Assembly: GCA_963971575.1 (NCBI GenBank)
Contig: OZ020611.1
Location: 144,982,419 to 145,046,418, forward strand
Direction: 5' to 3'
Source: Liopterus haemorrhoidalis
Taxonomy: Eukaryota; Arthropoda; Insecta; Coleoptera; Dytiscidae
DNA length: 64,000 nucleotides
Shown piece by piece: positions 1 to 9,835 of the stretch. The notes under the pieces are model-generated. The model saw nothing but the letters and a program-made list of their open reading frames with translations. It was not told the DNA's origin and ran no database searches. A program made the translations under genes and the position numbers. Within the stretch, counting starts at the first letter, position 1; each line of letters starts with the position of its first letter.

Positions 1-223
1 CTTCACTTGGATTTTGTAGGTGAGGACCTTTTTTGTTTGCTCTCCACTTGGATTCAGGAGGTGAGGACCTTTTTTTTTTGCTCTTCACTTGGATTTGGGA
101 GGTGAGGACCTTTTTTTTGCTCTTCTCTTGGATCTGAGAGGTGAAGACCTTCTTAATAATTTTTTTCATGAGGGCGGCAAAAAAATCTCGCCCGGGGCGC
201 CAGACTTGCTAAGGCCGGCTCTG
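1..223. mobile_element. hAT-type MITE, right part only (cut by window edge)
   Basis: The right terminus reads ...AAGGCCGGCTCTG, ending at 223; its reverse complement CAGAGCCGGCCTT resembles hAT ends. The left end and its target duplication lie outside the window. Positions 1-165 are about four units of a roughly 40-bp minisatellite, each with a GGTGAGGACC core, a poly-T run and CTCTTCACTTGGAT. The same minisatellite occurs inside the elements at 44019-44396 and 56292-56662. No coding potential is seen. Confidence 0.6.
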
Positions 224-365
224 GTAACTGTAAAATTTTCGACCATTAGCATGGTCGTAATTTAGACAAGCGCAAACAATTCACACGAATAAAGGGAGAC
301 GGCAATACATAGCTCCATCCTTCTATGGCATTTATGCGCCATATATTTGTTTATATATATATACT

Positions 366-2876
366 AGCTGAACACCCTTGATTCGCTACGGTATATTGAC
401 GATCTCATTAGTGTAAAATCCTTAGTTTGTTTTTAAACATGTGTATGGGAACCTTTGTATTTCATTTGTCCTAAAAGATATTGAAGAATCCGTGAAAAAA
501 CATTTTACTCTTTTTCACCACATAGAGGTCTAACTTCAAAAAATCCTTTCTTAGTGGGTTCTTACGTCATACTGAGTAAAAAAAAACTGTCTAAAACTTT
601 TTAAATATTTAAAAAAGACATATATATGACAAAAATGAATGTTATAACTCAACAAACGAAGGAAATATGAAGGGTTCTTCTATACCCTGAATGCAGATTC
701 AGCCTTTTAGGGATTGATTAGGGTAAAATTTTAAAATAATTTTAAATTTGTATGGGTAACTTAAAGCAATATTAAACCCTAAAATTCGTTAATATATATT
801 TTGAATGTGTATTTTTTATAGTTTTTTATAACATAGTTTATGTTATATAGCTTAAAATCTTTCCAGACAAATTTGCAATACGCTGTTGCAAACAAATTTG
901 TTGAAAATAAATTTATCCCTTAAAGGGTTGATTAGAACAAAATCCTGAATTTAGTTCTTAAACATTTGTGTGTGTAACCTTTGCAAGCAAAAACCAAGTC
1001 AATATCTCAATGGTCCTAAGAGATATTGAGGAATCACATTTCAGGCCTTTTCACCCCCTTAGGGATCGAATTTGGGAAAGTTCCATATTAGTGGGTGCTT
1101 ACGTCATGGAGGTAATATATTTCCCGTATTACATTTCTGTATGTCAAGGGACGTTCTATCGAATAAAAAATACCAAATAACCCCGTTAGGAAAGAAATTT
1201 AAAAAAACTGTCAAAACGGTTACTAAATATTTTAAATAGAAACTTATATACCAAAATGAAATGTTATAAAAAATAGGAATACAAAGGTTTCTATAATTCA
1301 ACCCAAATGTGGATTCATCCCTTTAGGGGTTGATTAGGGCAAAATCCTGAATTTCTGTTTTAAATATTTGTATGGGTAACCTTTGTAAGCAAAAACCAAG
1401 TCGATGTCTGATTGGTTCTAAAAGATAGAGGAATCCTTGAAATCATATTTCACCCCCTTTTTATCCCCTTAAGGGTCAATTTTCGAAAAATCTCTTCTTG
1501 TTGCAATATATTTTGCAAATTTCATGTATCTATGTCCAAAAAACGTTCTATCGAATAAAAAATACCCATTTACCCCTTTAAGAGTGAAATTTAAAAAAAC
1601 TGTCAAAATTATTTCGAGATATTTAAAAAAGGCACCTATGTGCCAAAAATGGTAATATGACACAACAAACACAAGAAATACGACGAGATGTATAATTCAC
1701 CCCGAATGTAGATTCACCCCTTTAGGGGTTGATTATTATAGAATCCTGAAATAAGTTTTTGGCATTTGTATGGGTAATATTTATAAGCAAAAATCATATC
1801 GATATTTTATTGGTCCTAAGAATTGTTGAAATCACATTTCACTCTTTAGAGATGCAATTTTAAAAAATTGTCAAAACTATTTCGAGATATTTTAAAAAGA
1901 CAACCATCAGCTAAAAAGAAATGTTATGACTCAACAAATACAGGAAATACTACATGATGTATAATTAAGTCCGAATGTAGATTCACCCTTTTAGGGGTTG
2001 ATTAGGACAAAATCCTGAAATAAGTTTTTCGGAATTTGTATGAGTAATCTTTATAAGAAAAAACCAAGTCGATATCTTATTGGTCCTAGGATATATTAAG
2101 AAATCCTTCAATTCACATTTCACCCCTTTTCACCCTTAAGGGATGCAATTTTAAAACACTGTCAATATTATTTCGAGATATTTTAAAGTCAATTATGTGC
2201 CAAAAAGATATTTTAGAACACAACAAACTCAGGAAATACGACGGCATGTATAATTCACCCAGATTGTAGATTCAGCCCTTTAGGGGTTGATTAGGACAAA
2301 ATTGTGAAATAAGTTTTTCAGCATTTGTATGAGTAATCTTTGTAAGCAAAAACCAAGTCTGTATTTTATTGGTCCTAAGAGATATTAAGGAATCCTTGAA
2401 TTCACATTTCATCCCTTTTCACCCTTAAGGGATATCATTTTAAAAAACTGTCAATATCATTTCGAGATATTTTAAAAAGACACTTATGTGCCAAAAAGCA
2501 ATTTTGTAACTTAACAAACAGGAAATACGACAGGATGTACAATTCACCCCAATTGTAGATTCACCCCTTTATGGGTTCATTAGGAGAAAATCCCGAAATA
2601 AGTTTTTCGGCATTTGCATGGGTAATCTTTATAAGCAAAAACTAAGTCGATATTCCATCGGCTAAAAGAGATATTAAGGAATCCGTAAAATCACTTTTCA
2701 CCCCTTTTCGCCCCTTGGGGGTTAAATTTCGAAAAATCCCTTCTCAGTGGGTGCTTACGTCATGGAGGAAATATACTCTCCAAATTTCAAGTTTCTAGAC
2801 CCAGGGGTTTAAGTTGGGCGGTGATGAGTGAATGAGTCAGTCAGTCAGTCAGTCAGGACATTGCCTTTTATATATA
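366..2876 (+). repeat. Tandem array of 270-400 bp units bounded by TATATA
   Basis: At least seven diverged units share a GGGTTGATTAG core (near 711, 924, 1326, 1726, 1995, 2284 and 2572), followed by AAATCCTGAA, a CAAGTCGAT block and a poly-A/CTGTCAAAA block. The array starts after a TATATA run (about 350-364, then CTAGCTGA). It ends with a GTCA microsatellite (2838-2857) and TTTTATATATATAGA. The short open frames inside (968-1180, 1104-1301, 1469-1672) are chance frames. The layout suggests one transposon expanded by internal tandem duplication, but I cannot assign a class; Helentron- or Penelope-type elements are possible. Confidence 0.65.
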
Positions 2877-3169
2877 TAGATGAGGCAAATGGTCATTAGA
2901 GAAACTCTATCTGGCGGAATTATGTTGAACTAACCAAATAGACAAGTTTGTTATTGTTTTGACGCACGTGTTACATTAGTATGGATTTTTAGATTTTGTA
3001 TCTGTTGGCATAAGTGCTATTTATTAAGATAACACAAAAATATTAATAAATTCTTTATAAATCTCAGATTACAACGTATTGTCAATATGTCAAAAAGTTG
3101 TTATTGTCTATTCAGTTAGACTCGATTTTGCCACTTTGACACTGCAATCTTAAACCTACAGGATTACCT
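2877..3169. other. No feature recognised
   Basis: This is AT-rich sequence with no plausible open frame, terminal repeats or RNA structure that I can support. Confidence 0.5.
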
Positions 3170-3328
3170 ACAGGCTATTCCAAACGATTAGGCAGAACTA
3201 ACTGGAATTTTCATTTTTGTTAGTTGCCATTAGCTGTTTTTTTATATAGTTGGCTTTTCCTGAACAAAATGATAAAAAGCTTCAATCAATCTGTAAAAAT
3301 CACTAGATTTGAAAATCTATACTCTATT
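3170..3328 (-). mobile_element. MITE family C, truncated copy
   Basis: One end carries CTATTCCAAACGATTAGGCA, close to the end of family A (CAGTCTGTTCCAAACGG) at 4052. The body matches the reverse complement of the copy at 5293-5456. The far end stops at about 3328 without its inverted repeat, so the copy is truncated. Confidence 0.65.
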
Positions 3329-3332
3329 TCAA

Positions 3333-4010
3333 ATTAGAAAAAAGTAGATAGCGTTGCGAACCGAGTACGATTTACCTGTGTAAATCCTGTATTTGTTTTT
3401 ATAAAACTGTATTTGTCACAGGACAGCGGGAAATTTAAAATAAGTTACAAATAGGGCATGGGCGTAGTAACAGGGTCATCAAGTGATTTTTTTTTTAATA
3501 TAAAAAAGGAATTGGTTAATAAGATATTGAAATAAACAAGGCAGACAATACACTTATGTTATTTATACGACATAAATTCAGTATAATGTGAAATTTGAAA
3601 AAGTTAAAAAAATATTAATTTAAAAAAATTATGTATAAGCTGTTCACTTTTGTAAGAACACACTAGATCTGGTTATTATGGTTACTTTTATAGTGTGTTA
3701 CTGACTTTAAATCTCAATTAAAAATATTCCTTACGCTGTAAAACCGACTTTAGGTTGATAAGGTTATGATCATTATAATTAAGATATCATTTTTCAGTAT
3801 GACATATGTCAAATGGATCGACATTTTAAAAAAGTGACATTTTTTAATACCAACATGACATACATCTTCAAAGGTGCAAACTATTGAAAACAAAATTCCC
3901 TCTTAGTTTGTTCTTACAAAAGTGAATTGCTTATACATAAAAACAGAGATTTGGCTAAAAGAATTTAAATAAAGCAATAAAACAAACAATATATCTTCAG
4001 AGCTAAAGTT
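3333..4010 (+). repeat. Dispersed repeat D, interrupted by a MITE
   Basis: Segments 3333-3635 and 3936-4010 are together the reverse complement of 11195-11545, including GAACCGAGTACGATTTAC and ATGGGCGTAGTAAC-like blocks. The copy at 11 kb lacks the 298-bp MITE that interrupts this one, so it acts as an empty site. No coding capacity is seen. The class is unknown. Confidence 0.65.
3636..3933 (-). mobile_element. MITE family B, copy 1 (298 bp, TA duplication)
   Basis: The ends are TAAGCTGTTCACTTTTGTAA and its inverted partner TTACAAAAGTGAATTGCTTA, with TA at 3634-3635 and 3934-3935. The TA target and size fit a Tc1/mariner-type non-autonomous element. It lies inside repeat D and is oriented opposite to the near-identical copy at 4243-4540. 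Confidence 0.85.
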
Positions 4011-4051
4011 TCTTATTTAAATATTTATTGTAAATAAAAATTAAATATATA

Positions 4052-4759
4052 CAGTCTGTTCCAAACGGTTAGGCGGAACTAGATTTTGCAATCTAGTTAC
4101 TTTCATCGTTTAAATCGTGCTTTTCGACCGTTTTGTTTAAGCTTTGTAAATCATACTTACAATAAACATTTTTTGGTTAAGGTTAATATCATTTTAAAAT
4201 GTCATTTTCTTTATATTTTGATTTTTTGTGTCATTCTTAATATAAGCAGTTCACTTTTGTAAGAACAAACTAAGAGGGAATTTTGTTTTCAATAGTTTGC
4301 ACCTTTGAAACCGTATGTCATGTTGGTATTAAAAAATGTCACTTTTTTAAAATGTCGATCCATTTGACATATGTCATGATGAAAAATGATATCTTAATTA
4401 TAGTGATCATAACCTTATCAACCTAAAGTCGGTTTTACAGCCTAAGGAATATTTTTAATTGACATTTAAAGTCAGTAACACACCATAAAAGTAACCAAAA
4501 TAACCAGATCTAGTGTGTTCTTACAAAAGTGAACAGTTTATACAAATTTCCCATTTATTTATTTTTTTGTCAATAAAATAAGTAAAAAAAATTATTAAAT
4601 TTTGACATATGTTATTCGTTTTCATGGTTTCATTGTTGGAATTTTAAATTTTGACATTCCAACATGAAAAATGAAATAACCCAAGCAAGGTCCCTTCTCG
4701 TGACAACCTAAAAGAACGAAATTCCCATTTAGTTCCGCCTAACCGTTTGAAACAGACTG
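4052..4759 (+). mobile_element. MITE family A, copy 1, carrying a nested family B copy
   Basis: The ends CAGTCTGTTCCAAACGGTTA and TAACCGTTTGAAACAGACTG form terminal inverted repeats flanked by TA (4050-4051, 4760-4761). Without the nested MITE at 4243-4540 the length is about 408 bp, matching the copies at 13084-13490 and 46192-46599. It has Tc1/mariner-like size and target and no transposase. Confidence 0.87.
4243..4540 (+). mobile_element. MITE family B, copy 2 (298 bp), nested in family A
   Basis: The ends are TAAGCAGTTCACTTTTGTAA and TTACAAAAGTGAACAGTTTA, with TA at 4241-4242 and 4541-4542. The uninterrupted family A copy at 13 kb shows the empty site (AATACAAAT), which confirms the insertion and the TA duplication. 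Confidence 0.9.
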
Positions 4760-4761
4760 TA

Positions 4762-5180
4762 TGTATATATGAAGGTCTAAAAATTATATCAAAAACTTCT
4801 TCTTTGGGCACTATTAGCTGGGCTGTCTTTTGGCCTCGCATTAGTTCTCTATCTTGATCTGCTAATTGTCAAGTGTCAAAAAATATTTATATGTCAGATA
4901 ACCTAAAAAATATGTAACTGCGTAAAAACAAATTACATGGAGAATTTTCTCCATAAAATCTACGCCAAGAATATAAATAAAAGTCTAAAATGTAAATAAT
5001 AACAAAATATACGCAAAAAATAAAATAATATAAATAATATATATTTCCTATGTACGACACTGTACATCTGTCAACTTAAACTAAAAACAATATTTTAACA
5101 TTGTAATAGGGATGGTGTTCTAAACCAATCAGAAACAAGGACAAACAGCTCCTATCTTCTTACACACAATTTTTTAAGCT
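4762..5180. other. No feature recognised
   Basis: This AT-rich spacer has no supportable gene. Near 5182-5215 there is one isolated family A-type end (GTTCCGCCTAATTG...), probably the remains of a deleted MITE. Confidence 0.5.
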
Positions 5181-5217
5181 GAGCATAGTTCCGCCTAATT
5201 GTTTGGAATAGACTTTA

Positions 5218-5630
5218 TAAGTTGTTCACTTTTGTAAGAACAAACTAAGAGGAAATTTAGTTTTCAATAGTTTGCACATTTGAAACTGGGTACAGGCGGA
5301 ACTAGATTTTCAATTCTAGTTACTTTTACCGGTTGGTTGAAGCTTTTGATCATTTTGTTCAGGAAAACCCAACGTCAATATACAAAAAAATAGCTAATGA
5401 CAACTTACAAAAATGAAAATTCCGGTTAGTTCTGCCTAATCGTTTCGAATAGACTGTATATCATGTTGGTATTAAATAATTATAAAAAATGTCACTTTCA
5501 GAACCAATAAATCTAAAGTCGGTTTTACAGCGTAAGGAATATTTTTAATTGACATTTAAAGTCCGTATTATATTATAAAAGTAACCAAAATAACTAGATC
5601 TGGTTTGTCCTTACAAAAGTGAACAGGTTA
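5218..5630 (+). mobile_element. MITE family B, copy 3, carrying a nested family C copy
   Basis: The ends are TAAGTTGTTCACTTTTGTAA and TTACAAAAGTGAACAGGTTA, with TA on both sides (5216-5217, 5631-5632). A family C element at 5293-5456 interrupts it. Without that insert the length is near the 298-bp family size, although some internal sequence around 5480-5510 is missing. Confidence 0.85.
5293..5456 (+). mobile_element. MITE family C copy nested in family B
   Basis: The right end is GCCTAATCGTTTCGAATAGACTG. The left end begins CAGGCGGAACTAG and lacks the outer part of the repeat. TA lies at 5291-5292 and 5457-5458. The site corresponds to uninterrupted sequence in family B copy 2 (GAAACCGTATGTCATG). 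Confidence 0.8.
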
Positions 5631-5860
5631 TATAGGTATGTAAAAATTTTGTTTAGAAAATATATATTTTATTTTTAAATAAATTACTATGTTTGTAAAA
5701 TTATAAAGTAACATTAAAATTATTTTTTTGCATCATTGAGAAGCACTGTAAACATACCTAATGCAAATGTGTTACATGCTGACACAAATGCTGAAGATGT
5801 TTTGATGTTTTTTAATCGAGACTTAAATTTTAATTTCTTTTATTTCCAACCCAGAATTTG

Positions 5861-6412
5861 TTAAAAAAAAAAAAAATCGAACTGCGAAAATATATCTTTT
5901 ATAACAAAGCGACCTTCTCTTAAAATTTCTTCCATTTCTTTTTCCTGATTTTTATTCGTATCTTCACCATTTGCCTGGACATTCATACTCATTGTCTCGT
6001 ATTCGAAGTAATTGTTATTCATTGTCTCAACGTTTTTATACCCATACAAAGGTGCTAAAAAATCATTTAAGGCATTTTTTTTCCGGTCGCAACGAAATAA
6101 AATTTGTTTTTAATAATTTTGCTGTCTATTCTTTTAAAAAATTCCTCTGATTTAACGACACAACAAACCCAATCAATATGTTTGCATATATTACCTGTTC
6201 TGCCAAAATCACATGTACATCTTAATATTTCACTATTAACAATGTACTCGTATACTAACGCTGGAATGGATTCATTTGGAACAGTATGAATAGAATTATA
6301 TAGTTCCTGAATTTTTGTTATTATTTCCGAAGGAGGGACTCTGGTTATCCCACCAAATATATTTTTTCTTGACCTGTTATTTGCAGCATCCAACAGTCTT
6401 TTTTCATAGTAT
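5861..6412 (-). pseudogene. SWIM zinc-finger protein fragment, frameshifted
   Basis: Reading leftward from about 6412, one frame encodes a region with CTCDFGRTGNICKHI, a C-x-C-(n)-C-x-H SWIM finger (about 6170-6222). SWIM fingers bind DNA or protein and are common in MULE-type transposases and in some host proteins. The frame stops after an 8-A run near 6070-6077. Shifting by one base opens a continuation of about 70 codons, acidic and rich in Glu/Asn/Lys, to 5861. The likely first codon of the listed frame is TTG, not ATG, so no start is visible here. This may be the 3' part of a transposase or an exon of a host gene. The homopolymer shift could be a real mutation or a base-calling error. 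Confidence 0.5.
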
Positions 6413-6710
6413 GTTACAAATTTATTGAATAAAAAAAAAAAAAAACAACATTTGTATGTACTAGATTAAAAGCTTTAATTCTGTCAAATATCTTATCTTA
6501 AAGTAAGCGAATTGCGACTTCTAAAATATTATTGGTTTCATGACCTCTTCTAAAAAAAAAAAAATAAATGGTCTGAAACAAAGCGCCTAAAGAGTGCGCC
6601 TCTCCCAACATCTTTCTAAATAATTCACGTATTATTAGTTCACAAATAGTTATCGTAATTTTCGGCATTTTTTGTGACATTTTCTGAAACTTTCTGTGCA
6701 TTGGTTCTCA

Positions 6711-7785
6711 TTTTTAGGGTTTTGTAGGTATGACCAAAAAACCCTTATACCGTCATTTTGTCGTCTGTCTGTCTGTCTGTGTCTGACTGTTCGGTAAAAA
6801 TTGTAGCCAAACGGCTAAACCTAGAGAGTTGAAATTTGGCATGCTTATACAACTCTTTGACCCGCACATAGGAAAAATACTAAAACATCTAAAAAACATA
6901 TCCCCCCAAAAATATAAACAAATATGTGCTCATCGAAAAAAAAAAAAATATTTTTTTATAATTCTGAGTAGGGTATCAAATGAAAGCCCTTGGTACGTGG
7001 ATTAACGACCAAATTTTTATTTTTTCAAAATAAATTATTTTGAAGCGATTTTCGTCAAAATTATGCAAAAAAAAATTTGTCCCACACCCTGTAGCCCAGA
7101 TGGTTTAAACTAAAAATCTGAAAAAATTATAAGTAATGTACATTGGTGTGAACAGGAGTAGTACAACAGGAATTTTTGATCAGATTACGCTTTTGGAAAA
7201 AAACGCATTTTTTGTGATTTTTTGCTAATAATGTACACAAGTTATAGCTTTGTAACACGCTACACTGGAACGTGTATGCTGGTGTAGTGGTTTTGACCCT
7301 GGCTTTTCACCTAAGTAACTCGATCCGAAAGGGATCGAACCCTGCGAGAAGAGACAATATTATTTTTTTTTTTTAATTTTTATGTTGTTTAAATTATTTT
7401 TTCAAAATTCTATTTATATTTTGGCAAATGTTGCATTTAATTTTTAAAAGCGTAAATTTAATAACTAGTGGAAATTGTTTAAATTATAATTTAATTCTGT
7501 TTCAATGTACACGAAATCAGAGGGGCGGAACTTACAACAACCAATGGAAGTCATAGGCGCAATTTTTAAATTCTTAATGAACCTTGCTATATAAAAAAAA
7601 TACTGCACATATTTAGAAACCTAAATAATGGTATTAGGCGTTCGAATTAAAATTAACAAAAAAAATATTTTAATATAAAATTTGTTTTGGCATCCCAAAT
7701 AATCATCAGTCACTTACTAAATACCTGCAAAACCCTGAAATGTGTGAAAATTCACACTTCACATCAATTTTTTTTATACAGGATA
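6711..7785 (+). repeat. Dispersed repeat F, long copy
   Basis: It starts with TTAGGGTTTTGTAGGTATGA and ends with the inverted form AATACCTGCAAAACCCTGAAA, followed by a palindromic GTGTGAAAATTCACAC. Inside are a GTCT microsatellite (about 6764-6781) and GAGTTGAAATTTGGCATGC. Related copies or pieces lie near 31546-32300 (reverse), 47639-48345, 43440-43740, 49540-49760, 57335-57380 and 63255-63345. This is a repeated transposable element of unassigned class without an open frame. Confidence 0.7.
7258..7348 (+). repeat. tRNA-like SINE head candidate inside repeat F
   Basis: TGGTGTAGTGGTTTTGACC resembles a pol III A box, and GGATCGAACCC about 50 bp later resembles a B box. No cloverleaf closes and no tail or target duplication was found. 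The call rests on box similarity only. Confidence 0.35.
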
Positions 7786-8100
7786 CTCCTGAATTGTTGA
7801 AAGAAATCTTTTTGTTCTTTTTGTGGAATATGTGTGTGTAATCTATGTATGTATGTATGTATACACGTAATATATGTAAGTATGTTTTGTAAATAAATTT
7901 GCAAAAATCCTTCAATCCAATTGGAAATATATGTTTTATTGGTGTTTGGCGGGAAAGCGATAATAGATAAAAACATTTTGCGAAGAGATCCGGCTACTTA
8001 TTCGGGGACTTCCGGTCTTCATGTACACAATTCAAGTAAATATGAACTCTTGCTTAATAATTCATCACATAGTGCGCGCAAAGTAGTCGTGAATTACAGC

Positions 8101-9516
8101 ATGACAGCTAAATACCAAGAAGCAGTGAATTATATCAATTCATTACAGTCCAATGCAGCATATAGACAGAATTTAGATGTTGCTGCTCTTAAACATACTT
8201 CACAATCAACAACATTAGCGGTTACCCAAAAATATCTTCTCCGATCAGGCATAACTTCAGAACAGCTTGATAAACTACCAGTAATACATGTATCCGGAAC
8301 AAAAGGAAAAGGATCCACCTGTGCATTTTGTGAGAGTATACTTCGTCACCATGGTTACAAAACTGGTCTGTACACCTCGCCACATTTAATTTCATTACGA
8401 GAAAGAATCAAAATAAATGGTAAACTGTTATGTGAAGATGAGTTTGCAGACAACATAATTAATGTATATAAAAAATTAAAGAAACAAAGTGAAAATGAAG
8501 ACGACATGCCATTATATTTTCGATTTTTAACGATAGTAGCTTTCAATATATTTATTGCAGAAAAAGTTGATGTTGCTGTTATAGAAGTTGGTATCGGTGG
8601 TGAATATGATTGTACAAATATATTACGTAAAACTAAAGTATGTGGAATTACCTCACTGGCTTTAGAACATATGCCAAAGTTGGGGACTACGTTAGAAGAA
8701 ATAGCATGGCAAAAAGGTGGAATTATGAAACCAAATGCACATGTATTTACTGTGAACCAAAAAGAATCAGCAATGACAGTATTACAAAAAAGAACTTTAG
8801 CAAAAAATTGTCAGTTACATGTTATACCAAAATTTGAGGATTATCATTGGGGAGACCAAATACCATCATCTTTTAGTATAGATGGAATGCAACATGAAAA
8901 TGCTTCTATGGCTATCCAGTTAGCTCATCAGTGGATGCATCTTTCAGAAAACAAAACTTATCAGGATAAATTATATATTCCAGAACTTACAAGCACTGGA
9001 TTAGAACAATGTAAATGGCCAGGTCGTTACCAAATATTAAACTTCAAAAATAAAACTGTCTTTCTCGATGGTGCCCATACTAATGAAAGTATAGAAAAAT
9101 GTGTTAACTGGTTTAAAATAAGATCAAAATCTTTACATAAAGTATTAATTTTTAACATCACTGGTAAAAGAAACGCCGACATTTTTTTAGAATGTTTAAG
9201 TAGTATCGAATTTAATCAAATCATTTTTGTACCAAATATTGCTTTTAAAAACATTGTTGTTAATGATCAATTTGATGCTAAAAATAACATTTCAATGCAG
9301 TTAAAAAGGTGTGAAAATCACAAAAAAATTTGGACACAAATTCAAAAATCTCACAAAAATCAGATTGTTTCCATATTTCCAAATGTGGAAGAGGCGATGG
9401 AAAGTTTACCAAATAGCTTAATTGGTGCTGAATCTCCTGATGTATTAATAACTGGTTCATTGTATGTGGTAGGAGCATCTTTAAGTCTTTTAGATCCTGA
9501 ATTTGAAACATTCTAG
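8101..9516 (+). CDS. FPGS: Folylpolyglutamate synthase, single exon
   Basis: The product is 471 aa. It adds glutamates to reduced folates (ATP-dependent), which retains them in cytosol and mitochondria. Visible motifs are the P-loop GTKGKGST (residues 66-73), SPHL and RERI after it, EVGIGG (162-167), AWQKGG (202-207) and DGAHT (323-327) at the start of the C-terminal domain, then VLITGSLYVVG near the end. Length and motif order match animal enzymes. A position usually Asp before the conserved His (residue 190) is Glu here. The start is the first in-frame ATG. Its product begins MTAKYQEAV, resembling the cytosolic start of animal FPGS. The frame stays open upstream to a TAA at 7894 but has no ATG, so a mitochondrial leader would need an upstream exon. 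There are no introns. No disabling change is seen. Confidence 0.93.
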   Translation: MTAKYQEAVNYINSLQSNAAYRQNLDVAALKHTSQSTTLAVTQKYLLRSGITSEQLDKLPVIHVSGTKGKGSTCAFCESILRHHGYKTGLYTSPHLISLRERIKINGKLLCEDEFADNIINVYKKLKKQSENEDDMPLYFRFLTIVAFNIFIAEKVDVAVIEVGIGGEYDCTNILRKTKVCGITSLALEHMPKLGTTLEEIAWQKGGIMKPNAHVFTVNQKESAMTVLQKRTLAKNCQLHVIPKFEDYHWGDQIPSSFSIDGMQHENASMAIQLAHQWMHLSENKTYQDKLYIPELTSTGLEQCKWPGRYQILNFKNKTVFLDGAHTNESIEKCVNWFKIRSKSLHKVLIFNITGKRNADIFLECLSSIEFNQIIFVPNIAFKNIVVNDQFDAKNNISMQLKRCENHKKIWTQIQKSHKNQIVSIFPNVEEAMESLPNSLIGAESPDVLITGSLYVVGASLSLLDPEFETF

Positions 9517-9584
9517 CAAGAATTAAAATTGTGCATAGAGAAATATTTTGTATTGATATGAAAACATTTATGTGAAGTGTGTAT

Positions 9585-9648
<64 letters not shown>

Positions 9649-9835
9649 ATTGTTATTAATTTTAGAATCTTATAGGTATCTAGTAGTTGACAATAATTTT
9701 TGGATACATTTTTGATTGTAATCACATTAAAATCGTATATATGTTTTTTTGATAATTAATCTATGTCTGTTTATTTATGGTGGATTTAGTCAACACTTAG
9801 CTTTAGTCTTAGCGTTAGTTTCAATTTTAGTGTTA
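9517..9835. repeat. FPGS 3' flank with an (AT)n microsatellite
   Basis: An AT dinucleotide run covers about 9588-9642. ATTAAA occurs just after the stop (about 9523) and again near 9727; either could be a weak poly(A) signal for FPGS. I see nothing else. Confidence 0.5.

Noticed and set aside
1..165. CRISPR-like evenly spaced repeats
   Set aside because: The units are contiguous, diverged and contain poly-T; there are no unique spacers, and the genome is eukaryotic.
7921..8100. N-terminal extension of FPGS starting at 7921
   Set aside because: The first codon there is TTG, not ATG. The first in-frame ATG is 8101, so the extension is not annotated as coding, though it stays open.
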